Of a stretch of 64,000 nt of DNA, positions 27,078 through 36,301 are shown piece after piece. The notes beneath the pieces were generated by a model that did no database searches, had not been told where the DNA came from, and saw nothing but the letters and a program-made list of their open reading frames with translations. Numbering within the stretch: position 1 is the first letter of the stretch; the number at the start of each line of letters is the position of its first letter. Origin of the DNA: Methanoregula sp. SKADARSKE-2 (lineage in GTDB: Archaea > Halobacteriota > Methanomicrobia > Methanomicrobiales > Methanospirillaceae); NCBI GenBank assembly GCA_030919125.1, contig CP121470.1, positions 1,658,391 to 1,722,390 of the forward strand, read 5' to 3'. Made by a program: the position numbers and the translations under genes.

Positions 27078-28244
27078 ATGCAGAGTATTATTAACGACGC
27101 TTTAAAAAATGCCGATCTTGAGAAAGAGATGAACAAGCCCGGCTCGACAGGTGGAATGGAAGATGACTTTGTAGGGCAACCAAGGATTGTTATCATCGGT
27201 TGCGGGGGTGCAGGAAACAACACGGTCAACCGGATCCACCACATGGGTGTCTCGGGCGCAGAGACCATCGCCATCAACACCGACAAGCAGCACCTGGACA
27301 TGATCCAGGCCGACAAGCGGATCCTCATCGGGAAATCCTTAACAAAAGGTCTCGGTGCCGGCGGTTACCCCGATGTCGGGAAGAGAGCGGCCGAGATGGC
27401 CCGCCCCACGCTTGAAGCGATTCTCGAATCCGCAGACCTCGTCTTCATCACAGCAGGCATGGGAGGAGGTACCGGTACCGGTTCCGCACCGGTCGTCGCT
27501 GCTATTGCAAAAGAGCAGGGAGCAATTGTTGTCGGGATGGTCAGCTATCCGTTCCAGGTCGAGAAGGCACGATTGATTCGTGCAGAAGAGGGTCTTGAGG
27601 CACTCGCAGCTGCAGCAGACTCCGTAATCGTTCTTGATAACAACCGGCTCAAGAACTTCGTCCCGAACCTCCCGCTCGGCCAGGCCTTCTCTGTCATGGA
27701 CCAGCTCATCGGTGAGACCGTCAAGGGCATCTCCGAGACCATCACTGAGCCGTCACTCATCAACATCGACTATGCAGATGTCCGGGCAATCATGTCCAAG
27801 GGTGGCGTAGCGGTCATGCTCGTAGGGGAGAGCAAGCAGCAGAACAAGGCTGAAAGCGTGGTTCGCGAATGCCTGTCCAATCCAATGCTCGACATCGACT
27901 ACCGCGGCGCAACTGGCAGCCTGATCCACATCACGGGGGGTACCGATCTCACCCTGCAGGATGCAGAAGAAGTCGCAACCTCGCTCACGTACGAACTCGA
28001 TCCCCACGCAGATGTCATCTGGGGTGCACGTGTCCGCGGCGATATGGAAGGCAAGATTCGTGTCCTCGCGATCATGACCGGTGTCAAGAGTGCACAGATC
28101 CTCGGGACCCGCCAGTCATACAAGACCATGATCTCGAACATCGAAGAGAAGCGTGCGAACCCGAAGGCAGTCGAGATGCCCCAGAACCGGCGCAGCGGCA
28201 GGGACCAGCCCAGTGGGGGCGGCGTTCTTGAATGGGTCGGTTAA
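27078..28244 (+). CDS. ftsZ: Cell division GTPase FtsZ
   Basis: FtsZ polymerises with GTP into the division ring. The 388-residue product has [14 protein letters not shown] (about residues 39-52), the tubulin signature GGGTGTGS (129-136) and the T7-loop region around [15 protein letters not shown]. The C-terminal tail is Arg/Asn/Gly-rich and ends GGGVLEWVG, a possible short binding peptide for membrane anchors such as SepF. It is co-transcribed with the RHH gene. Whether it is FtsZ1 or FtsZ2 cannot be settled by eye. Confidence 0.97.
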   Translation: MQSIINDALKNADLEKEMNKPGSTGGMEDDFVGQPRIVIIGCGGAGNNTVNRIHHMGVSGAETIAINTDKQHLDMIQADKRILIGKSLTKGLGAGGYPDVGKRAAEMARPTLEAILESADLVFITAGMGGGTGTGSAPVVAAIAKEQGAIVVGMVSYPFQVEKARLIRAEEGLEALAAAADSVIVLDNNRLKNFVPNLPLGQAFSVMDQLIGETVKGISETITEPSLINIDYADVRAIMSKGGVAVMLVGESKQQNKAESVVRECLSNPMLDIDYRGATGSLIHITGGTDLTLQDAEEVATSLTYELDPHADVIWGARVRGDMEGKIRVLAIMTGVKSAQILGTRQSYKTMISNIEEKRANPKAVEMPQNRRSGRDQPSGGGVLEWVG

Positions 28245-28743
28245 TCAGGCCCAGAAGACAATAAAACTACCAAAAACCTGGGCATCCTCCCAAATAAATG
28301 AGGAGGGGTTGGTCACCATCAAGGACCAACATCCTTTTTTCTGTTCGCTCCTAAAATTTTTAGAGGCGCTCTGATCTCCGTTGTTCTCTCCCCCCTGCCG
28401 TTTCAACGATCTACGGCGAAACGCTTAATTATCTCCCCCTCCTTTAAAATATAGTACATTCGACCAATCCTTCGCCGGGATGGTATGGGTGCTGCCGCGG
28501 TTCGGACGCATCCGGGTATCGAGAGTTGAACATCATGAACAGTGTGTTGAATAAAGGCTTCGTCCCGAAGTCTTATGAAAATATAACGCTCAGTACTCTT
28601 TCTGATGTTTTTCATCTTGCATCCTGCATGCAGATTTGTTCTGTGAGAGATCAACAGGATCGGATTTTTCATCGAGGGAACCGATCTCTTTCGCAAAAAT
28701 GTGCAGCTCCGGCTAAGGAGAATCTGATGAGGAGTGGTAACGC
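28245..28743. other. Spacer after ftsZ with possible promoters
   Basis: No convincing gene is seen. A BRE/TATA-like gaaaatataac at about 28575-28585 would give the coiled-coil gene a leader of roughly 130 bases, long enough for regulation or a small RNA. Another TATA-like tttaaaatatag lies near 28443-28454. Confidence 0.4.
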
Positions 28744-29604
28744 ATGTTGAATGAGCTGATGGAAAAAAGAAAGAAAATTCTCGTAGAGTCTGAAGAACAC
28801 AAAAACAAGCGCAACGATCTCAACGCCAACGCAAGCAAGTTCGCCCGTGAGCGCAACACGCTCAACAACCAGACCCGGGAGTTTGTTGAAGAGGCCCAGA
28901 AGAGCAAGGATCTTCGGGACAAGTACAACCAGGATGTCCTTGACCTCAAGGCACAGCGGAATGAGCTCAACGACAAGGCCAATGTGCTTTTTGAGGATAT
29001 CGAGGGTTTCAAGAAAGAGCATGGAACCTCAAAAAACCGGGGCGTCAAGGAACTCCAGAAACAGATCGAATTTATGGAGTACCGGCAGCAGACTGAGGTC
29101 TTCACTACTGACAAGGAACGCGAGCTGATCGAGAAGATCAAACAGATGAAGGGGCAGGTGCGCGAGCAGGAGGCCGAGTTCGAACAGAACAAGGAGATGC
29201 GCACCAAGATCACCGAGGCGCGCGATCTCCGCAAAGCCGCCTCTGACCTCCACGCGAAAGTGACGGAAGTCGCCGAGCTCGCCCAGAAGCACCACGACCT
29301 AATGGTCGAGTCCTACCGGAAGGCCGACAAGTCCCGCGAAGCGGCAGATGCGGCGCACAAGAGTTTTGTCGAAGCCCAGGAAACCGCAGACACTGAGCAC
29401 AAGGCTTTCATCACCTGCCAGAAAGAGCTCCGGGATTACGACAAGGTTATCTCGGGCCTCCGCAAGAAGACCAAGAAGGTAAAAGTGACGAAGGAACAGA
29501 AGGCGGTCCGGAAGGAAGCCGAGAGCCTGTTCAAGAATTTCCGTGCCGGCGAAAAACTTACCACGGACGACATTTTACTCCTCCAGCGCTCAAAACTCAT
29601 CTGA
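28744..29604 (+). CDS. Archaeal coiled-coil protein (COG1340-like)
   Basis: The 286-residue product is almost wholly alpha-helical and charged, with heptad patterns over residues 1-240 (for example LMEKRKKILVESEEHKNKR and ELIEKIKQMKGQVREQEAEF). It has no membrane segment. It matches the general profile of the archaeal coiled-coil family COG1340, whose function is unknown. A basic hinge (LRKKTKKVKVTKEQ) precedes a C-terminal globular bit with FRAGEKLTTDDILLLQRSKL. The start ATG 28744 follows gaggag. The position after ftsZ may be chance. Confidence 0.8.
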   Translation: MLNELMEKRKKILVESEEHKNKRNDLNANASKFARERNTLNNQTREFVEEAQKSKDLRDKYNQDVLDLKAQRNELNDKANVLFEDIEGFKKEHGTSKNRGVKELQKQIEFMEYRQQTEVFTTDKERELIEKIKQMKGQVREQEAEFEQNKEMRTKITEARDLRKAASDLHAKVTEVAELAQKHHDLMVESYRKADKSREAADAAHKSFVEAQETADTEHKAFITCQKELRDYDKVISGLRKKTKKVKVTKEQKAVRKEAESLFKNFRAGEKLTTDDILLLQRSKLI

Positions 29605-29734
29605 AATCATTTTTTCCGGGGAAAGATCTCCAGCCTTGTTATATCCGTTCTCCCGTGAGATCTCTTCGTCAGTGGATTTATTACGGATACCAGACCAAAC
29701 TTATCCAGTTAGTCCTTTATTTTTTTCAATAAAG

Positions 29735-29743
29735 GAAATATAC
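29735..29743 (+). promoter_or_regulatory. TATA-like box before the DUF373 gene
   Basis: GAAATATAC lies about 42 bases upstream of ATG 29785, a usual distance for an archaeal promoter with a short leader. Confidence 0.4.
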
Positions 29744-29784
29744 GAATAATACTTACGCATGCAGCGGGTGAGGAACTTCAAAGA

Positions 29785-30918
29785 ATGGCGCAGGGAAGGA
29801 CACTGGTTCTGAGTGTTGATCGAGATGACGATATCGGGTGGAAAGCGAAGGTGGGTAGCCCGGCTGTCGGCCGGACCGCATGCCTGAATGCCGCGACTGC
29901 GCTCGCGCTTGCGGATCCCGAGGATTCTGATGTCAATGCGATATTCTGTGCAATCAAGATCTTTGACGAGCTGGTTGCAAAAGGAGAGGACGCATCTCTT
30001 GCAGTTGTAGCAGGCGACCACCTCCACATGATCGAAGGGGACCGGAGGATCGCAGCTTCACTTGATAAAGTGCTCGAAGAGACCCGGGTTACCGATTGCA
30101 TCCTTGTATCGGATGGCGCTGAGGACGAGTATGTCATCCCCATCATCCAGTCGAAGATCCCGGTCATCAGTATCCGGCGGGTCATCGTCAACCAGATGCC
30201 AAACCTTGAGGGGACATACTACATCCTCAAGAAATTCTTTGAGGATCCGAAGATCTCCCGTATGGTCTTCATCCCGCTCGGCCTCGCGATGCTCCTCTAT
30301 GCATCGGCATATCTCCTTGGGTATCCGGCCTTTGCAACCATTGTCGTTGTCGGAGCCATCGGTTGTTATATGCTCTACAAAGGATTCGGGTTTGATGAGA
30401 TCGTCCACGGCATCATCGATGCAATGCGGATCGCTCTCTCCCGCGGGCGTTTCTCCGTTGTCACGTACTCGGCTACGATAATTTTGATTTTTATCGGGTT
30501 TACCTTTGGCTTCAGTAGTGTGCTCAGGTACTACATTCCAGATCCGCTCCTTGGTGTCTTCCACTCCCTCATGACGTTTATCTGGGGGGCGATCGTCTGG
30601 CTCATTATCGCGGGTCTTGTTACGTCCATCGGGATACTCATAGATGTCTACATAAATGAGAAGGAAAATATCGGTAAAGTTGTGGTCTTCCCCTTCTTTG
30701 TTACCGCGATCGGACTCATCCTCTGGAGCACAAGCATCTACCTCATCTCTATCAACCCTGTTCCGGACTTCCCGCTCACTGCCGAAGCAGCATCGCAGGA
30801 GATCTTACTCCTGACATCCATTGGAATTCTCTCTGCCATCAGCGGGGTGATCGTCCAGTTCTTCGTCAACCGGAAGCTTGCGGAGGAGTTGAAGCAGGAA
30901 ATTATCGAAGTGATGTAA
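29785..30918 (+). CDS. DUF373 family membrane protein
   Basis: The 377-residue product belongs to the archaeal DUF373 family (COG2237). The N-terminal 150 residues form a soluble alpha/beta domain (LVLSVDRDDDIGWKAKVGSP, ILVSDGAEDEYVIPIIQS). The rest has six to seven membrane helices (about residues 165-355). The Asp-rich N-terminus suggests metal or nucleotide binding, but no function is published that I can recall. It ends with a poly-T terminator at 30920-30927. Confidence 0.85.
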   Translation: MAQGRTLVLSVDRDDDIGWKAKVGSPAVGRTACLNAATALALADPEDSDVNAIFCAIKIFDELVAKGEDASLAVVAGDHLHMIEGDRRIAASLDKVLEETRVTDCILVSDGAEDEYVIPIIQSKIPVISIRRVIVNQMPNLEGTYYILKKFFEDPKISRMVFIPLGLAMLLYASAYLLGYPAFATIVVVGAIGCYMLYKGFGFDEIVHGIIDAMRIALSRGRFSVVTYSATIILIFIGFTFGFSSVLRYYIPDPLLGVFHSLMTFIWGAIVWLIIAGLVTSIGILIDVYINEKENIGKVVVFPFFVTAIGLILWSTSIYLISINPVPDFPLTAEAASQEILLLTSIGILSAISGVIVQFFVNRKLAEELKQEIIEVM

Positions 30919-30919
30919 A

Positions 30920-30927
30920 TTTTTTTT
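30920..30927 (+). terminator. Oligo-T terminator after the DUF373 gene
   Basis: Eight T follow directly after the TAA stop. The remaining bases to 31201 show no gene. Confidence 0.5.
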
Positions 30928-31201
30928 GGGAAGAAAAGCCGGAAATGGTCTGATAGTCCGAAATTTTCGAAGAGCGTCTTGGTCGAGTGCTCGCCTCACC
31001 CTTTCTTTTCATGCCAGTATTTGTTCCGGGGATACGTATGCGCTCTCCTTTCCGGATTATTGTGCGGGCTCACGAAACTGCAGCTCAGACCCGCCTACCT
31101 CCCGAAGCGCTCAGTTCTGATAATGGGGATAAAAGTCCCTTTGAAAAAATGGCATTTGTCTCTTGTGCCGGCGAGATGGAATAAGAGAGCGATGCCAGAG
31201 A

Positions 31202-31702
31202 TCAGTGACGTTCATCGGGATCTTCCTGCAGTGGCGGCTCCGAACTCCGGGGGTTTGCGAAGTACCCCATTCCCCCGGGGAACTGCTTTGCCATTGTGAA
31301 GTTCTGGGTTACCTGGGGTGAGTGAACGATAAGAGCCGGGATAGCCACATTGAAGTCGTGGGATGGGTACCAGTAGACCCCGTTCCCATAGGAATACGCC
31401 GCGCTGGGGACAGTAAATACTGCGCTGGAGAGATCGATGCGCGTAATCTGCGCGTCATCGTAATTGAGGATCTTCATCAGCTTGGACTTAAGATCCTGTT
31501 TCCCGAGTAAAAAGAAGAAAAAAGTGGTCCCTTCATCGACGGTATAATTGACATGGATACGAGCAGTGCCGTTATCGAGCTGGATATTGACGTCCTGCAC
31601 GGTGATGTAACCATACCGTTCTTCATTCGCAGCCATTACCGGGGATGCGATGCAGAGCGATAAGAGGACGATCAGCGCGATGGCACGGGCACGCATAAGC
31701 AT
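31202..31702 (-). CDS. Secreted protein, function unknown
   Basis: The 166-residue product starts MLMRARAIALIVLLSLCIAS with a cleavage site after VMA (near residue 26). The mature part is a single domain with N-x-T sites and an FFFFLLG stretch that may be a beta strand rather than a membrane segment. I recognise no family. ATG 31702 is chosen for the signal peptide; a longer frame upstream would run into the neighbouring insertion sequence. A TATA-like CAATTTAAGT (minus, 31721-31730) sits between gene and IS end. Confidence 0.6.
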   Translation of the reverse strand: MLMRARAIALIVLLSLCIASPVMAANEERYGYITVQDVNIQLDNGTARIHVNYTVDEGTTFFFFLLGKQDLKSKLMKILNYDDAQITRIDLSSAVFTVPSAAYSYGNGVYWYPSHDFNVAIPALIVHSPQVTQNFTMAKQFPGGMGYFANPRSSEPPLQEDPDERH

Positions 31703-31745
31703 AGTAAATTTGTGAAGGGGACTTAAATTGCTTTGGGTACTACTT

Positions 31746-32710
31746 CTGTGTTGCACAAATGATTATGTGCGCGGGGCTTAGATTTATCCGGTATCCGGTT
31801 CTTATAAAAAATAATGGCAAAGAACAAGCGCTGGGGTAAACCGTATGAGGACAACCGGGAATGGCCAAAATATAACGAACATTTAGTCCAGCGAGGTGAA
31901 TTTTATCTTTCATTGGAATTTATAGAATTCACGTTCTCTTCTCTATGCCGTACCGTCAGATGGAGGGATTTCTTCGAAAATTATCCCCATTCGTTCAGCA
32001 GGATCTTGCTACCGATTACACGACTTTATTCCGTCGAATCCGTTTGTTCGAATTGCCGGTGTCCGACACGATCGGACAAACCGGTAAGGATGTTGTTGTC
32101 GCGATAGATAGCACGGGGATTAAAGTTACTAACCGGGGTGAGTGGATGCGAGAAAAGTGGAGAGTTCATCGTGGTTGGATCAAGGTTGGATCAAGGTTCA
32201 TGTTGCCATTGATCGGAAATCCCGTAATATCCTGGAGATGGAAGTTACTAACGAGACCATTCCGGACGAGAAGTGTTGTATTCCTCTTATCGATTCTGCA
32301 CAAAACTCTCTCCAGTCTGGTACTGTCCGGAAGGTACTCGGAGACGGAGCGTACGATCATATTTCGATTTTTAACGACCTTGAAAAGCGGCACATTTCTT
32401 CGGCGATCAAGATTCGATCGAATGCTTCGAGAAGATCGAAGGGTTCCTCCTATCGGGCTCAATGTGCCCGGGAGTTCCTTGATGCGGGATACGAGGAATG
32501 GGCTCAAAGACACAACTATGGTTCGAGATGGGCGGTCGAAGGCGTTTTCTCTTCAATGAAATGGATTTTGGGGAAATCGGTCAAAGCTACCAGCATCAAT
32601 GGAATGTTTCATGAGTTCCCACTGAAATTCAGTCTTTACAATATCCTCATCAACAGTTAATACGCCCAGATTTCTAAACCGGGGATTTAGTACGGATTTG
32701 TGCAACACAG
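31746..32710 (+). mobile_element. IS5-type insertion sequence with perfect 15-base ends
   Basis: The ends are exact inverted repeats: CTGTGTTGCACAAAT at 31746-31760 and ATTTGTGCAACACAG at 32696-32710. The body carries a broken IS5-type transposase. Total length is 965 bases. I could not identify a target duplication with confidence. Confidence 0.8.
31814..32660 (+). pseudogene. IS5-type transposase, frameshifted
   Basis: Three overlapping frames make up one transposase of about 280 residues. The first (from ATG 31814) has the N-terminal domain, WGKPYEDNREWPKYNEHLV. The second (about 31945-32190) carries PYRQMEGFLRKL and the first catalytic Asp in VVAIDSTGIKV. The third (to 32660) has the second Asp in VLGDGAYD and the Glu in RWAVEGVFSSMKW. 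The second break is caused by an 11-base tandem duplication, ggttggatcaa, at 32173-32183 and 32184-32194. Removing one unit restores the frame. The first break is near 31940. Confidence 0.85.
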
Positions 32711-33193
32711 CAGAAATATGTACAGTCCGCAAAGCATTTCCTATATTAGACGTTGAACCGAAGACAAAGTCAACGAAATGGTTTGACGCCTATCGTAGGT
32801 TCCGATACGAAATCGCATCTCTGGACTATTTTTCGTCCTCATGGCAGTCGGGATTTCGAGAATCTGGAATCACCGAATCTCGCATTCCCAAGAAGATTAC
32901 GTCAAGAGGCTATCCTCGGTTTTGGTAGCAGAATTTTTGGATGGTAAGTTGATGGAACATTCACGCTCTTACGAACAAAAAATATTAATGAGAGATACTT
33001 TCGGGACTGTTACGAGCCGAGATGGCGGGGGGATAGCCCGAACGTTCAGAGGTTCGGGTACCGGTCCGGCAGTGCAGCCACCAGGGTGAAGAGCGAGGAG
33101 GAGCACAGCGATGAGGATGAGCGTGCGTTGTTTCATACCGTCATGTACAGTTCGCAGTGATAAAAAATTCCGGGTTGCCCCCACCACGTACCC
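32711..33193. other. Spacer between IS5 element and Fe-S protein gene
   Basis: Apart from the short lipoprotein start at 32969-33136, no gene is supported. Plus-strand frames here have no recognisable product. Confidence 0.4.
32969..33136 (-). pseudogene. Lipoprotein remnant
   Basis: The frame from ATG 33136 encodes MKQRTLILIAVLLLALHPGGC, a clear lipoprotein signal peptide, then about 34 residues and a stop. A lipoprotein of only about 34 mature residues with no structure is unlikely, so this is probably the head of a gene cut off or decayed next to the insertion sequence. The upstream bases also serve the end of the Fe-S protein gene. Confidence 0.4.
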
Positions 33194-33997
33194 TTAACGG
33201 CTGCCGTACGAACGGACGTGGTTCCACGACTTGTGGAGTTCCTCAGATTCCGGATTGTTCCGGTCGTAGATCTCAGGGTTTTTTCGGTTCCAGACCTTCC
33301 GGTCCTCCCCCACCGGGCAGACTTTGATACAGAACCCACAGGGTGAGGCCGACCGCTTGTACAGCGCCTCGGACCGGGCTGCACAGGACCTCTTGTTGAT
33401 GATCCCCTCCGGGTAATCCCTGCCATCGATCGCTCTGACCGGGCAGATCTCGACGCACTGCATACAGTTGGTGCAGAGGGGCTCTGACATAACAGGTCCG
33501 CCGGCAATCTCTGCGGAGGTAAAGATCGACGCGAACCGGACCCGGGGCCCGTACTCCCGGGTCAGGAGCGTATTGTTCACGCCAAAGGTTCCGAGCCCTG
33601 CAAGGTACGCGGCGTGTTTGTGGGAGAAGAATGCGACGGGCTTCTCCTTCAGGATCCCGATCGAACCGTACCCGTCACGCGGGACCCAGAGGGAGGGGTA
33701 CCCCTCTGCGGTGAGGAAGGATGCGATCCGGTAGCCATGAGCGTCGAGCAGGGTGTTGACCGTCAGGTACAGCTCGTGGTACCAGATAGAGGGGGAGGTC
33801 TCGAGGATAGGGAGGGTAACAGGGATGCCGATAACGATGACCGTCTCGGTCTCAGGCCAGATCGCTTCTGGCCGGAACGCCTCCGGCACCCACGGATTGA
33901 ATGGCGCTTTACTCCACCGGTCGGCCGGCGCAAACCCGACCAGCGGTATATCCAGGGATGCGCATCTGCCCAGGATCCTCTGCCGGAGATCATTCAT
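33194..33997 (-). CDS. QueG-like iron-sulfur protein
   Basis: The 267-residue product resembles the soluble C-terminal part of epoxyqueuosine reductase and related archaeal Fe-S proteins. Two [4Fe-4S] motifs occur: CTNCMQCVEICPV (about residues 175-187) and CGFCIKVCPVGE (about 223-234). The N-terminal part (VIVIGIPVTL, then AAYLAGLGTFGVNNTLLTREYGP) matches the domain that binds a cobamide in QueG. Archaea do not make queuosine, so the role is different and unknown. Ferredoxin-like reductase for a corrinoid protein is one possibility. Confidence 0.75.
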   Translation of the reverse strand: MNDLRQRILGRCASLDIPLVGFAPADRWSKAPFNPWVPEAFRPEAIWPETETVIVIGIPVTLPILETSPSIWYHELYLTVNTLLDAHGYRIASFLTAEGYPSLWVPRDGYGSIGILKEKPVAFFSHKHAAYLAGLGTFGVNNTLLTREYGPRVRFASIFTSAEIAGGPVMSEPLCTNCMQCVEICPVRAIDGRDYPEGIINKRSCAARSEALYKRSASPCGFCIKVCPVGEDRKVWNRKNPEIYDRNNPESEELHKSWNHVRSYGSR

Positions 33998-34482
33998 CGA
34001 TCTACCATGGGGAAGGGAATGTAAAGAATTGTTCGGGCCGGAACATTCACCAAGCGTTGTGAATATCGGGAAGATTCAGGGTTTGTCTTTTCTTTCAAAC
34101 CCTGAAAAGAAGAACGAATCGAGGAAAAACCCCTCTATTCCCGTCCAGATCCCGGGTCTTGTCCGGTAATTTTTCCGGTAACCTGGGGGGCCCTACCCGT
34201 ATTTTGAGCGGAGAGTCGATGGCAGACCCCGGACTGCACGAGATCAGAGAAGCACGACCCGGCTTCAAGCCCAGCGCCATTGCTCACCATCTCACTGAAA
34301 ACCGGCCGCCAGAGGAACGGTGCGGGCCCGACCCTCCCCCAAAAAATGAGGCTCCCGGATTGTCCGATAGGTATGGGCAAAAACCCTAAAACAGCCCGGG
34401 TGCAGGGCAGGAAATTGCCGGACTTGCAGATCCCGGAAGGCGCCGGGCCGGTGGCCCGGGGCAGAATTCCCGCTCCCCCCTC
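33998..34482. other. Spacer with a long inverted repeat
   Basis: No gene is supported. TCAGGGTTTG (34076-34085) and CAAACCCTGA (34096-34105) form a perfect ten-base hairpin 80 bases upstream of the QueG-like gene. The rest is G/C-rich without pattern. Confidence 0.45.
34076..34105. repeat. Ten-base-arm inverted repeat
   Basis: The arms TCAGGGTTTG and CAAACCCTGA are separated by a ten-base T/C-rich loop. It could be an operator or RNA hairpin for the minus-strand gene starting at 33997. Confidence 0.45.
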
Positions 34483-35718
34483 TCACCTCCGCCTACGCAG
34501 GGGGTTTGGGATCCGAAGAACCGCGTCATAGAGGGAAAAGCCGGCCTTTGCAACCGTAACCTTGAACCTGAAGCCGCGCCCCTCCATCTCCCTTGCGACT
34601 TCTCTCATCCGTTCGGGGATCGGGATCTTCTGGGGGCAGATCTTCTCGCACCTCCCGCACCCGAGGCAGAGCCCGGCATGGGCTTCTCTCCCGACAATGC
34701 CCCCGACTTTTGCGAGATAGAGGAGGGTATTCCCCCACTTTTGGGGGAAGAGAGCTGCACGGTTGTACAGGGCAAAACATTCCGGGATGTTGACCCCCGC
34801 CGGGCAGGGCATGCAGTAGCTGCAGCCGGTACAGTTCACCTTCATCAGCGCCCGGTAGGCATCCCGGACCCTGCCGACGAGGGGCCGTTCCCCGTCGCCA
34901 AGGGAGTTCGGGTACGCGGTCGATGCCTCACGGAGGTTCTCATCGATGTCGGCTTCGGTATTCATACCGGATAATACCACGGTAACTTCGGGGTGATCCC
35001 AGACCCACCGCAGCCCCCAGGCTGCCGTCGACCTCCTGATCGGCGACTCATCCCAGATCTTCCGGACCTCGTTGGGGACCGGCGAGGCGAGGTTGCCGCC
35101 CCGGAGCGGTTCCATGATCATCACCGCGAGGTGCTTTCCTGCCGCATACTCGAGCCCGGCAGTGCCCTCCTGGTTCTCCTCGTCCAGATAATTGTACTGG
35201 ATCTGGCAGAAGTGCCAGTCGTACGCATCCACGATCGCGCGGAACGTTGCAGGATCGCCATGGAACGAGAACCCGGCCTTCCGGATCCTCCCGTCATTCT
35301 TTGCCGCATCGAGGAACGAAAGGACATCCAGTCGTACGAGTTTCTCCCAGCTCTCCCGGGTCAGGCTGTGAAGGAGATAGTAGTCGATGTAACCTGCCTT
35401 GAGGATCCGTATCTGGTTATCGAGGATGCGATCCATGTCCTCACGGGTCTTGACCGACCACGGGGGGAGCTTGTCTGCGATGTTGACCTTCTCTCGGTAC
35501 CCGTCTTCGAGCGCCCGTGCCAGGATCGGTTCGCTCCTGCCAAAATGGTAGAGGGGGGAGGTGTCGACATAGTTCACCCCTTCGTCAATGGCGTGCCGGA
35601 GCTGGGAGATCGCCCGTTCCTCGTCGAGACCCCCTCCGGGCGATCGCGGAAGCCGCATGAACCCGTAGCCGAGGATAGAGAGGCTCTCGCCGGTTTTTGG
35701 GACTGTGCGGTACAGCAT
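34483..35718 (-). CDS. Aldo/keto reductase with C-terminal ferredoxin domain
   Basis: The 411-residue product has an aldo/keto reductase barrel (about residues 1-280: GYGFMRLP, YVDTSPLYHFGRSEPILARAL with the catalytic Tyr, and YYLLHSL) and a C-terminal region with two Fe-S motifs, CTGCSYCMPCPAGVN (about 297) and CLGCGRCEKICP (about 353). Such ferredoxin-fused reductases are common in anaerobes; substrates are unknown. The start ATG 35718 follows a palindromic operator and TATA box. Confidence 0.88.
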   Translation of the reverse strand: MLYRTVPKTGESLSILGYGFMRLPRSPGGGLDEERAISQLRHAIDEGVNYVDTSPLYHFGRSEPILARALEDGYREKVNIADKLPPWSVKTREDMDRILDNQIRILKAGYIDYYLLHSLTRESWEKLVRLDVLSFLDAAKNDGRIRKAGFSFHGDPATFRAIVDAYDWHFCQIQYNYLDEENQEGTAGLEYAAGKHLAVMIMEPLRGGNLASPVPNEVRKIWDESPIRRSTAAWGLRWVWDHPEVTVVLSGMNTEADIDENLREASTAYPNSLGDGERPLVGRVRDAYRALMKVNCTGCSYCMPCPAGVNIPECFALYNRAALFPQKWGNTLLYLAKVGGIVGREAHAGLCLGCGRCEKICPQKIPIPERMREVAREMEGRGFRFKVTVAKAGFSLYDAVLRIPNPLRRRR

Positions 35719-35748
35719 GGGATCACCGTGCGGGGTTTTTTAGTGAAT

Positions 35749-35760
35749 ATGACCGGTCAT
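35749..35760 (-). promoter_or_regulatory. Palindromic operator ATGACCGGTCAT
   Basis: This perfect 12-base palindrome lies directly downstream of a TATA-like TTTTTAAATT (minus strand, 35761-35770) and about 30 bases before the aldo/keto reductase ATG. That is where an archaeal repressor would block initiation. Confidence 0.5.
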
Positions 35761-35770
35761 AATTTAAAAA

Positions 35771-36301
35771 GAGAACCCGGCATTACCGGGGCCAGGGTTA
35801 ATCGTCTTCTCCATTGCCGGATCCTGAATCGGCCGGGCTTCACAAAAAGCCGCAGTCCCCCTTGCCCTACCTGATTGCGCAAATATCAGGGATACGATAA
35901 CGAAAAGGACCTCTTTTGAAGACCGAACCTAGCCTTTCCTGGCGATATTTCTCCTCGCAAACACCGGCCGTATAAAAACCGGTCTCTCCCGGCAGGATCT
36001 GCCACCACGGGTTGCAAAAACGAACCAGCGCAAGCGTAAGAGACAATCCAGCGCCACGGGCAGGGGGACTTATCAGATATCAGTATGCAGAAAACGCCTT
36101 TACCCAGCGGAACTTTTACCGGGTACGCCGAACCGCGAAGGAGAGTGGTAAAAGGTGAAGGGAAAGATCCAGAGACCGGGGAGATCGCGGGTGTGATCCT
36201 GATACCGAGCCGGGGGACGCACCCCTATCTGTACTCGTCCGACCCTCCCCTCTCCCGGAAGAGACCCAAAACATAGATTATAAATGGAATCGGGTGATTC
36301 C
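35771..36301. other. Spacer upstream of the aldo/keto reductase
   Basis: No gene is supported. It holds the distal promoter side of the reductase and the 3' flank of the SET-domain gene. Short plus-strand frames near 36085-36276 have no recognisable product. Confidence 0.4.
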
